From Dermacentor variabilis (taxonomy: Eukaryota > Arthropoda > Arachnida > Ixodida > Ixodidae), in the NCBI RefSeq assembly GCF_050947875.1, contig NW_027460346.1, forward strand, positions 3,662,000-3,725,999: 64,000 nt of DNA, given 5' to 3'. Of the stretch, positions 21,661 through 32,740 are shown one piece after another (position 1 is the stretch's first letter; each line of letters begins with the position of its first letter). The notes beneath the pieces are model-generated. The model was not told the origin of the DNA. It searched no databases and worked only from the letters and a program-made list of their open reading frames with translations. The position numbers and the translations under genes were made by a program.

Positions 21661-23130
21661 AAAATTGTTTCTTGTATCTATTGAGGTATGGCAATTTGTC
21701 ATGCAACCAAACTGAGGACCTGAACTTGTGCATACAAATAAACAGCTAATTTAAGAGTATACTGCTCATATTCTGCTAAACCAGTTTAACAAATCTTGTA
21801 CTACAATGCTGGAAAAATGACAGAGCTGGCTCGGATGTACAGAAGAAGTTCTGCACTGGCTGAAGGACTGCCCCACACTGGAGTTCGTAATGTTGCGTTT
21901 ATTGGAGTAGAACAGAAAGTGCACTTCTATTAAAAATGCGACAGTCGGTGAAGAAACATAAGGCAGACGAGCGGATGTGGCACATTTTTTTCAGGGCCCT
22001 CCATGCCTACTACTGCATTTCTAGTCTTCCTGTGCTCTGCGTATAAGCCCCTGTTCAGCCAAGGTTTTTACTCCATGACAGTTGTTCTACTGGGTTCGTA
22101 GCAATATTGAAGAAAAAAATTCAACGGTTTTCAGTTACTTTCGAGGCCCCGACACAGTAACTTCAAGGACCTCGTGCAATGTGTGTAGTAGTTTGGACAG
22201 GCAATAACTTGTTCAAGAACACCGTTAACTTTAATGCAAACAAAAGAAAACAAAACAAATCGCATTTCAGTGATTTTAAACATTTGAAAGACTGCTAATT
22301 TGCCTTTCACCGCCCACCACTAAACACACACAAGGAAGCATTTCAAGAAAGCGCTCAGTTTTTCTGCAATAGCACAATTAACTACTTGGACCTGCAACAT
22401 TTGCAGTTTTTGAATACTGTTTGGTTTGACAGTGTATGGGATGTCATCTGTTGCCTCAGCTTTTCACCACCAAATAAGCAATAGTCATTTGTAATTTCCT
22501 TTTATTGTGTCTGTAGCTCTCAATTTACTCATCACGGCTTCTCTTCGAATGCCTCAACTGTTGAGCTTCCTGCTTCTGCTCCTCCAAGCACATTTGTCGC
22601 CGGTTCCATGTGCTTAAAACTGGTATCTGCAGCTCCTTTGTAATTTCAACTTTAAGGATGTCGCTTTCCTTCTATTACCTCCAGAGACAATTTTCTGTGA
22701 CATGCGAAAGAGTGTCACAGAAGGGAAAAAAAGCGCTTGGCAATGTCTGCTAAGTCTAGCCAAGTGTACAAGTTTAAGGACTTTCCAATACTTCTAAAAA
22801 TTCAAGGGTTTTCAGTGCCTTGAAAAATGGCATTTCAGAAATAAAGGATTTTCAAGGATCGCTACAAACCCTGGATTCCAGCACCTAAATAATTTTACAA
22901 GCTTATTTTGGCATGGAGTTAGGAAATTCATGCTTTCTAGCTAACGGTGCACTATCTCTGTACAGTGAAGCCACGAGAGCGCAACTATATTGGAGTAAAG
23001 AAAAATACTGAAAGCTTTTAATACCACTCTTCTTTTTTTCTATGGAGCTTCGTAATGCCTAGTTAAGTTTACGAATGTGCCTGGTTTTGGCGGGCGTTTC
23101 TTCGACATTTTCTGGAAGAAGCAGATGTCT

Positions 23131-23312
23131 AGCCCCCGTATTCAGAAATGTATCTTAATACAAAGCTCATGCTTGACTTGATATAAACGACGCCTGGTGC
23201 GAACGTCCCCCAAGACGCTCACTGCCTTTCTTTTGGTGCGTTCACGACTTGCGTCGTTTAGATCAAGTCAAGCATGGGCTTCAAGTTATGATGCATTTCT
23301 GCATATGGGGCT
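23131..23312. repeat. Foldback element
   Basis: The left arm AGCCCCCGTATTCAGAAATG continues with CATGCTTGACTTGATATAAA. The right arm is its imperfect reverse complement, ending GCATTTCTGCATATGGGGCT. It has a MITE-like structure without coding capacity. Confidence 0.65.
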
Positions 23313-23430
23313 AAGCGTGCACAATTCCGGGCAACGCACTGTGCCATTGACACTGAGAGAAAACGGGGAAAACAGAGTTAACCACTTATGCTCCTAAACT
23401 TTCGCGTACCTGTGGTGTGCGTGTATCGTG

Positions 23431-23541
23431 GAAGAAGAAACAGCGCAAACACAAGGACGAAAAAAAGCATCAACCACACCAGCGCTTCGTGGTGTGGCAT
23501 GTTTTAGCGTCGTCTTTGTGTTGCGCTGTTTCTTCTAAAAT
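23431..23541. repeat. Foldback element containing an ACAGCGCAAACACA motif
   Basis: GAAGAAGAAACAGCGCAAAC and ACCACACCAGCGC on the left pair with GTGGTGTGG and GTTGCGCTGTTTCTTC on the right. The same AACAGCGCAAACACA core occurs in the foldback at 39378. Confidence 0.65.
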
Positions 23542-24242
23542 GCTCAACCGACTAGCCGGCAAGTCCATCCTGTGCATATATAAGTTGAACACACGCATGA
23601 GTGTAGATGGTCTTCGAAGCTTTTAGAACGAGCACTGCCACAGGATACGAGCAGTTCACGCGTAACAAGTGGACACATTAGTCATTTAAACATGCGTGCC
23701 AATGCATTTGACGCCGCTATCGGCATAAGCAGTCTCCAAATGCTGGAATGCATGCGCTTCAAAACGCTAACGATCCGCTGCTAATGCAGGACAACAGCTC
23801 ACAGCGGACTGAACCAAACTCCAAACTAATGCACTTGAAAAGAACGCCTACACGGCAGCGTGAGGCACGTCGAAATGCCTGGTACTGGCGTCGCAGTTGC
23901 TCACCAGTATACGCGCGAATTAAATTCACATACGTGGATGGTTGGCGCAATACTTTGTATCCGCGTATTTTGGAGAACATGGACTGGAGAAGCACTCGAT
24001 CATGAGCTGAACGGCACATTTGTTATTTTCCTGCGGTGACGACAAGCCGTGAATAGTTCTCACGTTGTCGTCTACGTTGTCTTCCTTCGTTAGTCGTAGC
24101 AAGGAATGGAAATGATGCAAACGCACACGTATTCCAGTACACAACAGCACAGCACACTGCAGAGAAACCCCACCCACCGCAGCCGATTCATCAAATACGT
24201 TTGGTATATGTATAACCTCTAAAGGAACACGACTGGGCGTGG

Positions 24243-24315
24243 CGGCGCTGTGGTGTAATGGTTATGATGTGTGTTTTGAATTGTACAAATGCGAGTGTAC
24301 GCGGGTTCGAATTCA
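24243..24315 (+). repeat. tRNA-derived (Gln/Glu-like) sequence
   Basis: CTGTGGTGTAATGGTTA is an A-box as in tRNA-Gln, and GGGTTCGAATTC a B-box, at tRNA-like spacing. The anticodon stem does not pair, so this is a SINE head or pseudogene rather than a working tRNA. Confidence 0.4.
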
Positions 24316-24684
24316 AATGATTTATAGAGCATTGTGATTCTTGATAAGTATGTGATTCCCTTGACAATTGTATTCTAATTAGATTGTGTGACTGTGAAAT
24401 TTGCGAAGATATTTGCAGATTAAGTGTTAATTCGCTTTTTTTTCTCCTCAGTGGCGTTCGTGACGCATACGCATAGGCCGCTTCAGAGCAGTCACGCCTC
24501 ACGGTATGCAGCAAATAGCCAGGAAAAAATGACTTTAAAATCCTGCATAACTTTGCTCACGCCTATTCTGAAGGCCGCTTGGAATCGGGCCAGTGTCTCT
24601 GAGGAGCCGCCTACGGAACAGTATATCAGCGGCCCTAATTTGATCTGATTTCCTGCCTGCATGCGTGACCAGGACTTGGCTAAG

Positions 24685-25020
24685 AGGGTATTGGGAAGAG
24701 TACTAGCACTCTGTTCTGAAGGAGTACAAGCACTCTGTTTGGGGGAGTAGAAGTACTCGGTCTGGCGGTGTACTATCAACCCTGCGGGGAGAGTATTAGC
24801 ACTCTGCGGAAGAGTACTAGCACTCCCTGTGGGAAGAGTATTATCACTCTGCGGAAGAGTACTAGCAATCCCTTGCGGTGGAGTAACAAAACTCTGTCAG
24901 GAGGAATTGACCTACTCTCTCTCAAAGAGGGTCGATCTACTCTCGAAAAGAGAGTGAAATATGGGACAAGCAGCTACTCCCTCAAAGAGAGTGCCCGGCA
25001 CTCCCTTAGTTTTTAGAGTG
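24685..25020. repeat. Right subterminal repeat region of copy 1
   Basis: At least eight spaced copies of a GAGTACTAGCACTC-like palindrome (AGAGTA..AGCACTC, GAGTA.AAGTACTC, AGAGTATTATCACTC) occur, followed by CTACTCTCTCTCAAAGAGGG, CTCGAAAAGAGAGTG and the terminal AGAGAGTGCCCGGCACTC. These are mirrored at 58750-59055 in copy 2. They are likely binding sites for the mobilising transposase. Confidence 0.7.
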
Positions 25021-25022
25021 TA

Positions 25023-26135
25023 GTCTCAGATGCTTTCTAAATAAACGTCAAGAGCAGAAAAAAAAAAGAGATTCACCGTTGATTGGTGCTTATGTATTGT
25101 TTCCATTGGCTTGCCGGCGTGGCGCCAGATAATCGTTCACCGTTTTCCATGCACTGTTTCCGCGCCATATTTTTCACCTTCTCCTTAAAAAGAAAAAAGT
25201 AGCTATTGCTTTTCTAGATGCGAAACGAAACGCGTTTTAGTGAAGCACTTCTAGGGTTTTTACCTCGATTAGCTGCTGCATGTCAGCCATTATGGCGTTC
25301 GTATTTTTTTCCTGCTAGTTAAACGAAATTCCTGATGACAGGTGACAGGGCAAGACGTTTCTCTGGCTATTTCAACCTTGAGGCAGTAGATGAGAAAATA
25401 GAAATCGCTTCTTTCGTCACCGCTTGTTTATCTAAAAGAAACTAGTGATCGATGCCTAGGATTACCAGGCGTGATTACAAAATTATACTGGCCAACTTCA
25501 CTGTTCCTCAGTAAAGTCAATGCATGTGGTCTTGAATATGGCGTGCACAAGGCGTCTAAATTTGGCTTCGTGTTATCTTTGTGACTAGAAGAGACTGGAA
25601 TGCACGTAGTCGTTTTTTTTATACGTAGAAACATGGAAAGTTGTGTACCTGCTGTCGATACCAAAGCCTTCTCAGACGCGGCGTGTAGTTTTGTGTCCTC
25701 GTTGTGTACTATTTATTGGCAGTTTCCCCTTTTGTTTCCTTTTGCTGCGCTAGCATCTAAACAAACACGTCTAGCCACTTTTTAATATTGGCACTACTAT
25801 TGTTTTGGCGGTATACGGTGAACGGGCGAGCACGGTCGCGCTTGTCGGGCTTGTAGAAGAGGCCAGGAAATGGAAGTTGCCAAAGTGAGGTATGCGGTGA
25901 CTTGCCGTGAGAGCATAGCCTCAACTACAGACGCATGATGTGAAATCACGATATCGGGTAACCGCGCTTCTTTCATTCTCTGTCGTTCAGTACGAGCTTT
26001 GCTTCCTCCTCGCTCTCATACGATGTCGTAAGTTAACTGCGATGACACTTCAGTGGCACTCTTATCTTAGCGTAAGAATTTTTTTCACTAAGAAAATGCG
26101 TAAGAACGGCGCAGCTTAGTGAATTCTGCCCCACA
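25023..26135. other. Unassigned, no gene seen
   Basis: Begins right after the TA duplication of copy 1. Only short ORFs and poly-T runs are present. Confidence 0.4.
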
Positions 26136-28222
26136 TTACCATAATGTTTTGCTCAGTGCACGCATCAGACAGAGAGGAAAGAACATTTCGTAAGAATTTT
26201 TTAAAATATTGTAATTAATTAAAGTTTGCACCTGATCATTCGTAACTCTTACATGGCATGCTACTTCAAAAATTACTGGAAGATGATCACTGCTTGTCGC
26301 ACACTCAACAGCCGACCAAGAAGATACGGAGAGACTCGGGCCACATAATGTAAGATCTATTGCAGAGTAAGATCTATCCCGCATAAACGTAATAGATCCG
26401 GAGTTTACAGACGTTAGCCCATTGTCCAGCGACCAGTTCCATAATCGAGTGCCGCACAAATCTGTTCATGATATATGGAGAGAATTGAAGTCATTTCACA
26501 GTAGAATGTCCCGTCCACAAGAATTACGAACCCTATCCAGTGTTAGTGTGTCCTGCACGCCAAAAGGAAAATATGCATTTAGAATGGTAGAGGAGCAACA
26601 TCCACGGAGATTCAGCTCTATTACTAGGATTTCACACTCGGGAGTTGAAAGTTTTGCCTTATGGCAAACTTGAGACGAAATAAATGTAATTAATCCGCCA
26701 CCTATAGTAGGGCGGTCTAGACAAAATGATCTGTAAAACTTTATTTGAGAATTTTTTGCAGTAATTTACCACGTTTCGTTTAACATAATTAAATTGAGGT
26801 CAAGTTGAGCAGTTAGACAAGATAAATCTACTGAAGCAGAATTTAAAGAGTGGCAGTTGCACTGAAGTACTTTCAGACACCTTATTGTTTAGAAAGTTGC
26901 ACAGCCGAAACTCCTGTACAATGCTTTCTTTTGGTATAGCATTGGATTGACTATTATTAGCTTTTGAATGAGGACCGGAGGATGAATCTTCATTGATTAA
27001 TTACATTGTTCTTCTATACGCTCGAGCGTTTTCTTCCACATCTGTCATTTCCAATTCTGCATTAACCAAATTACCAGTAGCAGACTCCAGGGAAGGCGAA
27101 GTCGAAGGTGCGATACCGTTACTTTAAGGATGGGTACCTGAGTTTCTATCACTAGTTTGTTGCTTAGGATCCACTGTTTGAGTTGTTGCAGGACTCGGCC
27201 GGTTAGCTTGCATCAAATGAGATAAGGAACTAGAGATGGGCTGTTATATACATTCCCCAGGGCTCATTTAGAGCCGTTCCATAGCTTTTGTAACTTCCTT
27301 TCCCACAGCGGGCATTATATTTGCAATAAGCAATATATCCGAACTAAGAGTTTGTCTACCTCTAACACGCGCATAGCCAAGCGCCCTTTCTTTCAAAATG
27401 TTTATCGCGTCCTTTCTAGAGCACCGTCGTCTGTCGACCATTTCAATCACTTGTATTTGTTGGGCCCTAACAGAAAAGTCAGAATAATCGGCTGGGTGAC
27501 TTCCACCACAGAGGCAGCATCGCTCATCTACAATCATTTTGAGCATGCTTTTAGCCACGTGTACAACAACGCTGACTTGTCTTGCACTCTGCACTGCTAT
27601 GGCCGTATCGCCAGCAATTACGACATTGTAGCGGGTGCGATGCCAGAGGTTCAACTCTGAATACGAGGGGCACACCTTTAGTTCTGATGGACAGGATGTT
27701 CCTGCGAATGTTCCAATCACCGGTTCTATTGGGACCCTCTTATTGTCTACCACTCGATTGCATAAACAGCAATTACTCCAGTCCCAGACAATGTCTCTAG
27801 TGCTTCTGATGCAGATAGATCAGCATCGACACCTCTGACTATTCCCTTAGTGCAAGTGAGGTGATCAGGGATGAAGGCACTCACCGGCAATGACGCAAAT
27901 GATGAACACGTAACTAAATCCGCGGCACAGGTCTGGTCTGGTGATCTACACACGATAACTCCTCGGCAGAACTGTCTCAATTCCGTGATGGTCTGGTTTG
28001 AATAAGTAGCAGCACGTAGATATTTCTGGATATATCCTTGGTGTTGGTCAGCCGTATCGAGCCTTCATTGAAAGGAACCAGAGCCACCGGGATGCTGCTC
28101 ACACCACCGCGGATGAACGAACCCAGAGGTAATTGATCTATCGGAATAGAGGCCGCCCAAGGGGATAAACCGTTCCCGGGGGAGTTTTTGGACATCAGCC
28201 TAGGATGAAGCAGTCGTAACAA
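26136..28222 (-). pseudogene. I/Jockey-type LINE: ORF1 zinc knuckles and APE endonuclease, RT missing
   Basis: Minus-strand order fits a non-LTR element 5' half. Around 27600-27640 one frame gives CRNCWRYGHSSAEC, a CX2CX4HX4C knuckle. The frame at 27268-27753 contains a second Cys/His block, CCLCGGSHPADYSDF, where the last Cys is lost, then a basic tail. Around 26760-26860 LQCNCHSLNSASVDL and LNLIMLNETW match the start of an APE endonuclease. SAIDLTLCGPSLSVSSWSAV followed by SDHLPV at 26250-26360 is its C-terminal SDH motif. Several frameshifts and stops are present. The RT and 3' end are absent, which is unusual because LINE copies normally lose the 5' end. Confidence 0.75.
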
Positions 28223-28639
28223 TAATTAAGAGCTCAATATTTGCTGCTGGTGATTGGTCAAATGTGTACGGGCTTTTTTGGTGAAAGCGAATGCTTATGC
28301 TACTGCACATCACTTCGTTCTTGTACTACCGCTTGTTTGCTACTTTATTCCTTTCCTATTTTTGTAACAGATTCCAATCCTTTGCCTGGTTGTTCTTCGC
28401 CTTTGTATTTTTTTCAGTATTATTTTCTGGTGTTTGCACATTGCGCATGATTGATACAGTGTTGATTCTCTTTGCTTGGCAAACTGGTTGCAATCTTTCC
28501 TCGGTGGTTTTGCTTCATTTCGTGTGTGCAGCATTTATGTTTTCGAAATGATAATTTTAACCTGTGTGTGACATTTGCTTTAAGTACTCTGTCTAGAAGC
28601 TTATTGTTTCGCGATTAATTTTTCTTTTTGTTGCTTTTT
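28223..28639. other. Unassigned spacer
   Basis: T-rich sequence with overlapping hydrophobic short ORFs typical of T-rich DNA. No supported gene. Confidence 0.35.
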
Positions 28640-28930
28640 CTTGTAGGCACAATGCGCTTGACTGTACACTGTTAAACTTTCTTACGATATTGATGTTCCT
28701 TGTAAGAAAAACTGCTTAGACCGCATTCATGGCTTTAGACCTACCCTAACGGATGTGGCTTGTTTGCTTTTTTTTATTTTTCTGTATTTTTTGTGTGTAC
28801 GTGCGTGTGCACAGCGCACATGTTTACATAATGTCGATTCTTTTTTCTTTAAAACATGATTATACCTTTTGTAATGCCCTTCTGCTACGATCTCAGCTGA
28901 GTGTGGCAGTATTGAAAATAAATAAATAAC
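28640..28930 (+). repeat. LINE 3' untranslated end with AATA-type tail
   Basis: TTTGTAATGCCCTTCTGCTACGATC, then GAGTGTGGCAGTATTG and a tail AAAATAAATAAATAA at 28914-28928. The GTAATGCCC block plus simple-repeat tail is typical of the 3' ends of CR1/L2-like LINEs. The upstream limit is uncertain. Confidence 0.5.
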
Positions 28931-30273
28931 AAATAAGACTAGAAAAGCCTAATCCCCCCCCCCCCAACCCCAAAACCTGGCCAAGTGACGTTCGCAGCGA
29001 GCCAACATGTCGGATTTCAATTTGCCGCCTTCCATTTTTCCCCTTCGTCGTCTTTGTGTTGCCTCTGTCTTTCTTTCGTGTGCCGATTCAGTCCTGCTTT
29101 GAGGCACGCGTGCGTAACGTCATTCTAATGTAAGTTGCGGGCCTCTCTCTGGCTCTTTATGTTTTTTTTAATATTGAATCCCATGGTAAGTATAATAATA
29201 AACGCCGACAGCACGCTACCACCAATAATTTTGGAAGTAGAGAGCAGAGGAAGAAGAAACTGATGCCACGTCAAAGAGCGAAGAAGCGAACCACTTTGCA
29301 CGGTTAGGGTCAAGCCTCAGTTCGATTTCAATGAGCCATCGTGCGAGGTAAGTCGTGCATGATCTTTTCCTTTGACTGGACCAGCGGCTAATTCGCACGC
29401 GGCTACCGTTTTGAATTTTCTGCTTGCTTTTCGAGTTCTCAGGTGTACCGCTATCACCATTTAACGTCATGTTTCTCCCAGAACTCCCGCATTCATGTTA
29501 TAGATACATGTTATAGGGCGAGTCAAACATACGCTCATGTGTTTCATTAGACATATGTATAATCACATGACAACGTTGTATTACTGATATGATACCGCTG
29601 GAGAGGTAATAATTCAGACTAAAGATTTAAAATACAATATCAAAATATTTCTCTCGAACTGCTCACCGCTTGAAAAGCAGCATAATTCGCGACGCTTTCA
29701 AAATTTCGGCATATACTTCTGGTACGTGGACACTGCATTGTCGTGGATACAAGTCTATCTCAACGGTTGTTTTCGACATTTCGATGCCTCGCAATTTCCA
29801 AGAATGAACATTTCCCTTCAAAGATCCTCACCATCAATATTCGCAGGTTGTTAGACCAGGGAAAGAGCTTGCAATTTTGTCGGCCCCTTGCTTCCCACCC
29901 ATCTTATCACAATTCACTATTCAAGATTTCCCTCGCAACAATGCAATAATCATGGGGTCGAGAATCACGCTAGAGTAAATAGTGCATGCCCTCAACTCTT
30001 TTCATCACTGGTACCCCCACGGGCTCATTAAGGATTTAACAATATCGCTTACCATTGACAGTCTTACAGCTTCACGAGCACGACTTGCACGCACTCCCGC
30101 TTGCTCTGATGGTGGCTTGCTGCTGTATGTTCAGCGTTATTTTGGGTAGCGACGTCAAGTGAGGCACGTGACACTTGCCTGAAGTGCAAAAATGAAGCTC
30201 ATGTGATACTATCTAACAATTTTGGGCACAGTGTATAGTAAGATGTTGACTTTATGCGTGCAGCCATATTTCA
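28931..30273. other. Unassigned, no gene seen
   Basis: Includes a run of ten C near 28955. Short ORFs only. Confidence 0.4.
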
Positions 30274-30440
30274 TACTCATGCGCGTGTGTGCGCGTGTGT
30301 GGGTGTAGGTGCATGTGTGTTCGTGTGTGCGTGTATGCGTGTGTGCATGTGCCTGCGTGTTCGCGTCCCTGTGTGCGTGCGCATGTGTGTATCTGTGTGC
30401 ATGCGTGTGCGTGTGTGTGTGCGCGCGTGTGTGTATGCGT
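30274..30440. repeat. GT/GC alternating tract, left part
   Basis: Nearly uninterrupted alternating purine-pyrimidine (GTGTGCGTGT type). It ends in GCGT, which is repeated after the inserted sequence at 30992-30995. Confidence 0.85.
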
Positions 30441-30991
30441 TGTGGAGTCTCTCACACCGTGCTCTTGGGACAAAGGAACGACAACACAGTAGTGCAAACA
30501 GTCATAAGGGCATTTATTGCACCTTTCATAGATCAATGCCTGCTAGCCGAGTTGCTATCCACAAAACATGCCCATGGGCGCGCGACAAATCTAGAAGTCC
30601 GACTCACCGCGACCGGAAAACGAGCGAATATGTTCGCCCCATGCTGGATCCCAACGCCTGGTCGTTCGCGCGTACCGTCACGCGAACGGTGTCTAAGGTA
30701 GCCACGCGAGACGGTCTCGCAGAAGCATGGGTCGCTGCACGCGCGGCACGGCACGTCCGTGCTGCTTGCTGTCTCGAACCACCAAGAGCGCAAGCGCCTT
30801 CCTTTCGGCGCCCAAGTAACCTCGCCTGTCGGCGGCGTTAGCAGCGCAACACTCGCGCCATCTCTCGCACTGCGCCCCAACCACATCGACCGCCGCGGGT
30901 ATCACGCAGGCCACGCGGCGAAGCCGCACTACAGGAGGCGCGCTATGCGGGAAAAACATCAGGGGACGCGCGAGAGTCGCGCATCCCCACA
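30441..30991 (-). mobile_element. Probable solo LTR inserted in the GT tract
   Basis: A 551-bp GC-rich block interrupts the tract. On the plus strand it starts TGTGGAGTC and ends CCCCACA, giving TG..CA ends with a 5-bp inverted TGTGG. The flanks are a GCGT/GCGT 4-bp direct repeat. On the minus strand an AATAAA signal (30513-30518) lies about 70 bp from the 3' end, as expected for an LTR read in that direction. No internal region remains. The GCGT repeat occurs in a GCGT-rich context and is weak evidence on its own. Confidence 0.5.
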
Positions 30992-31620
30992 GCGTGTGTG
31001 TGTGCACGCGCGTGTGTGTCTGTGCGTGTGTATGTGTGTGCGTGTGTGTGTGCGCGTGCGTGTGTGCGCGTGCGTATGTGCATCTGTGTGTGCGTGCGCG
31101 TGTGTATGTATGTGTGTGTGCGTGTGTGTATGTAAGTATGTGCATGTGCGTGCGCATGTGCGCGCGTTTCTGCGTGCGTGCGTGTGCGCGTGGTATCTGC
31201 CTGTGCGTGTGCGTGTGTGTGCATGTGCGTGCGTTGTGCACGCATGTGTATGTATGTGCGGACGTGATTGTATGCGTATGTGCGCATGTGCGCGCATGTG
31301 TACGCGTGTGCGTGCGCGTGGGTGCGTATGTGCGCGCGTGTTTTCGTGCGCGTGTGTGTGCATGTGTGCACGCGCGTATCTGCCTGTGTGTATGCGTGTG
31401 TGTGCATGTCCGTGCCTGTGAGCGCGCGTACGTGCGTGTATGCGTGTGTGTTTGTGTGCTTGTGTATGCGTGTGTGCATGTGCGTGCGTGTGTCTGAGCA
31501 TGTGTGCGTATACATGTGTTTGTTTGTGTATGCGTATGCGTGTGTGTTTGTATGTATGAGTGTGTGTGTGTGTGCGCGCGTGTATGTGCGTGTGCGTGTG
31601 CGTGCGTGTGCGTGTGTGCC
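30992..31620. repeat. GT/GC alternating tract, right part
   Basis: About 630 bp of GTGTGCGTGCGTATGTG-type sequence. Long Cys/Val or His/Thr open frames across it on both strands are artefacts of the repeat. Confidence 0.9.
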
Positions 31621-32740
31621 ATGCTTTAAATCCTTTGAACTGAACAAAACGCAGGCGAATGGGTGCTTGCGTGCTGTGATTAGTGTTCTCAAACCGAGGC
31701 CAATACGAAGGCACATTGCTTTCAACCTAAACTAGGGGCATGGATACCCGAATGACACACGACCCCTGATCTTGGTTTATTGCATGTAAAGATAGTTATA
31801 AGGGTTATCTTAGATTATATAACTATCTTTTCTAAAGTCGATATCGGAGCAGGTTGCTTGCATGCACCCATGCCCCGATATAAGGCGCGACGGGTATTGT
31901 CGTATTATTCGGTCCGTGCTCACTGAAGATATTCGCCTTGTCCCAGGGTAGACCTGGGCTCTTGGGTGAGGCTGCCCGAATATGTAAGCACCGATACATT
32001 TTCAGCCTCTTACCTGCATAGCACAAAATATCAAGTATATTTTAGTTCATGGCTCTCCAGTATCAACAAACGGGCCTCAAATCAGAATTTGCCCTCAGGA
32101 ACCGCGAACTTGTGACAATGCCGCTGCTCGACCGAAGGAGACATATAGTTATTAACGGCTCTCAGCGATTTCAATATCAAGTTTCACTGCGAAGATACCT
32201 CTACTCCAGTGCCTTCTACCGAGAGCTGCTTGCCTACTTATGAAATTTTACCTGAACAATAGCTACAGAGTGTTTTTATAAGGCGGCGCCAACACGTGAG
32301 TTCTAAAGCCAGGATAGAATTTAAAATAGGGGAAATTTCAGTCATTTCTTTACGTGGGCTCAGTAGGCGGAGAAATTTTTCGCGTAGTTATTTTTTTATA
32401 TACTTACGTTTATTTAGTACGCTTGAATTACGGTAGCAATGAAGAGATACCGAAGTACCTCTTAAGAAATGTATTTTGCATGCGAACACGCATGTTGTCA
32501 GATCGCTTCTCGCGACGGTGTTTCCCAAGTATTGCCTGTGCCCTGGCTATTAGTATAACTACACTTTTAACAGTAACGTCATATAATTCAGCCATACTTC
32601 ATGCACGTAGGCCTGTTCTGACAATGTCATTGGCGTCGCTACTGCGCACCATAACAACTCTGACTCCTCTAGTTAGCGAAAGAAACACGTTATCAGCGTA
32701 TTCTAATAGTTGGTATCTTCCTTTTTTCGTTCGCATGAAG
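31621..32740. other. Unassigned, with one hairpin
   Basis: AAAGATAGTTATA at 31788-31800 pairs perfectly with TATAACTATCTTT at 31818-31830. Otherwise no gene or repeat recognised. Confidence 0.4.

Larger units (their letters stand above)
22317..24515. other. 2.2-kb block present only in copy 1
   Basis: Copy 2 passes directly from CACCGCCCA to TAGCCAGG at 58566, where copy 1 has this extra block. There is no target duplication, which favours a deletion in copy 2. The block holds two foldbacks and a tRNA-like sequence but no recognisable gene. Confidence 0.65.
12081..25020 (+). mobile_element. Large TA-flanked DNA transposon, copy 1 (12.9 kb)
   Basis: The termini are TACTCTAAAAACTA at the left and TAGTTTTTAGAGTG at the right. 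Inverted, they share CTCTAAAAACTA, and the left C has become T. A TA duplication flanks it (12079-12080, 25021-25022). The content is collinear with the 18.1-kb copy at 40973-59055 at high identity, apart from a 2.2-kb block found only here and two insertions found only there. Subterminal regions are packed with GAGAGTG/CACTC motifs, as in CACTA/EnSpm-type (CMC) transposons, some of which make 2-3 bp target duplications. No transposase is visible, so it looks non-autonomous. It carries a set of candidate exons, a TTAA MITE and a tandem array. Superfamily assignment is inference. Confidence 0.85.

Noticed and set aside
27352..27838. Plus-strand ORFs opposite the LINE ORF1
   Set aside because: They are antisense shadows of the zinc-knuckle-encoding minus-strand LINE.
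30274..31620. CRISPR-like array
   Set aside because: The repeats are simple dinucleotide runs with no unique spacers and the genome is eukaryotic.
30254..31735. Long Cys/Val/Arg-rich and His/Thr-rich ORFs on both strands (up to about 309 codons)
   Set aside because: They are produced by the alternating GT/CA tract, which is open in several frames at once. No protein family is implied.
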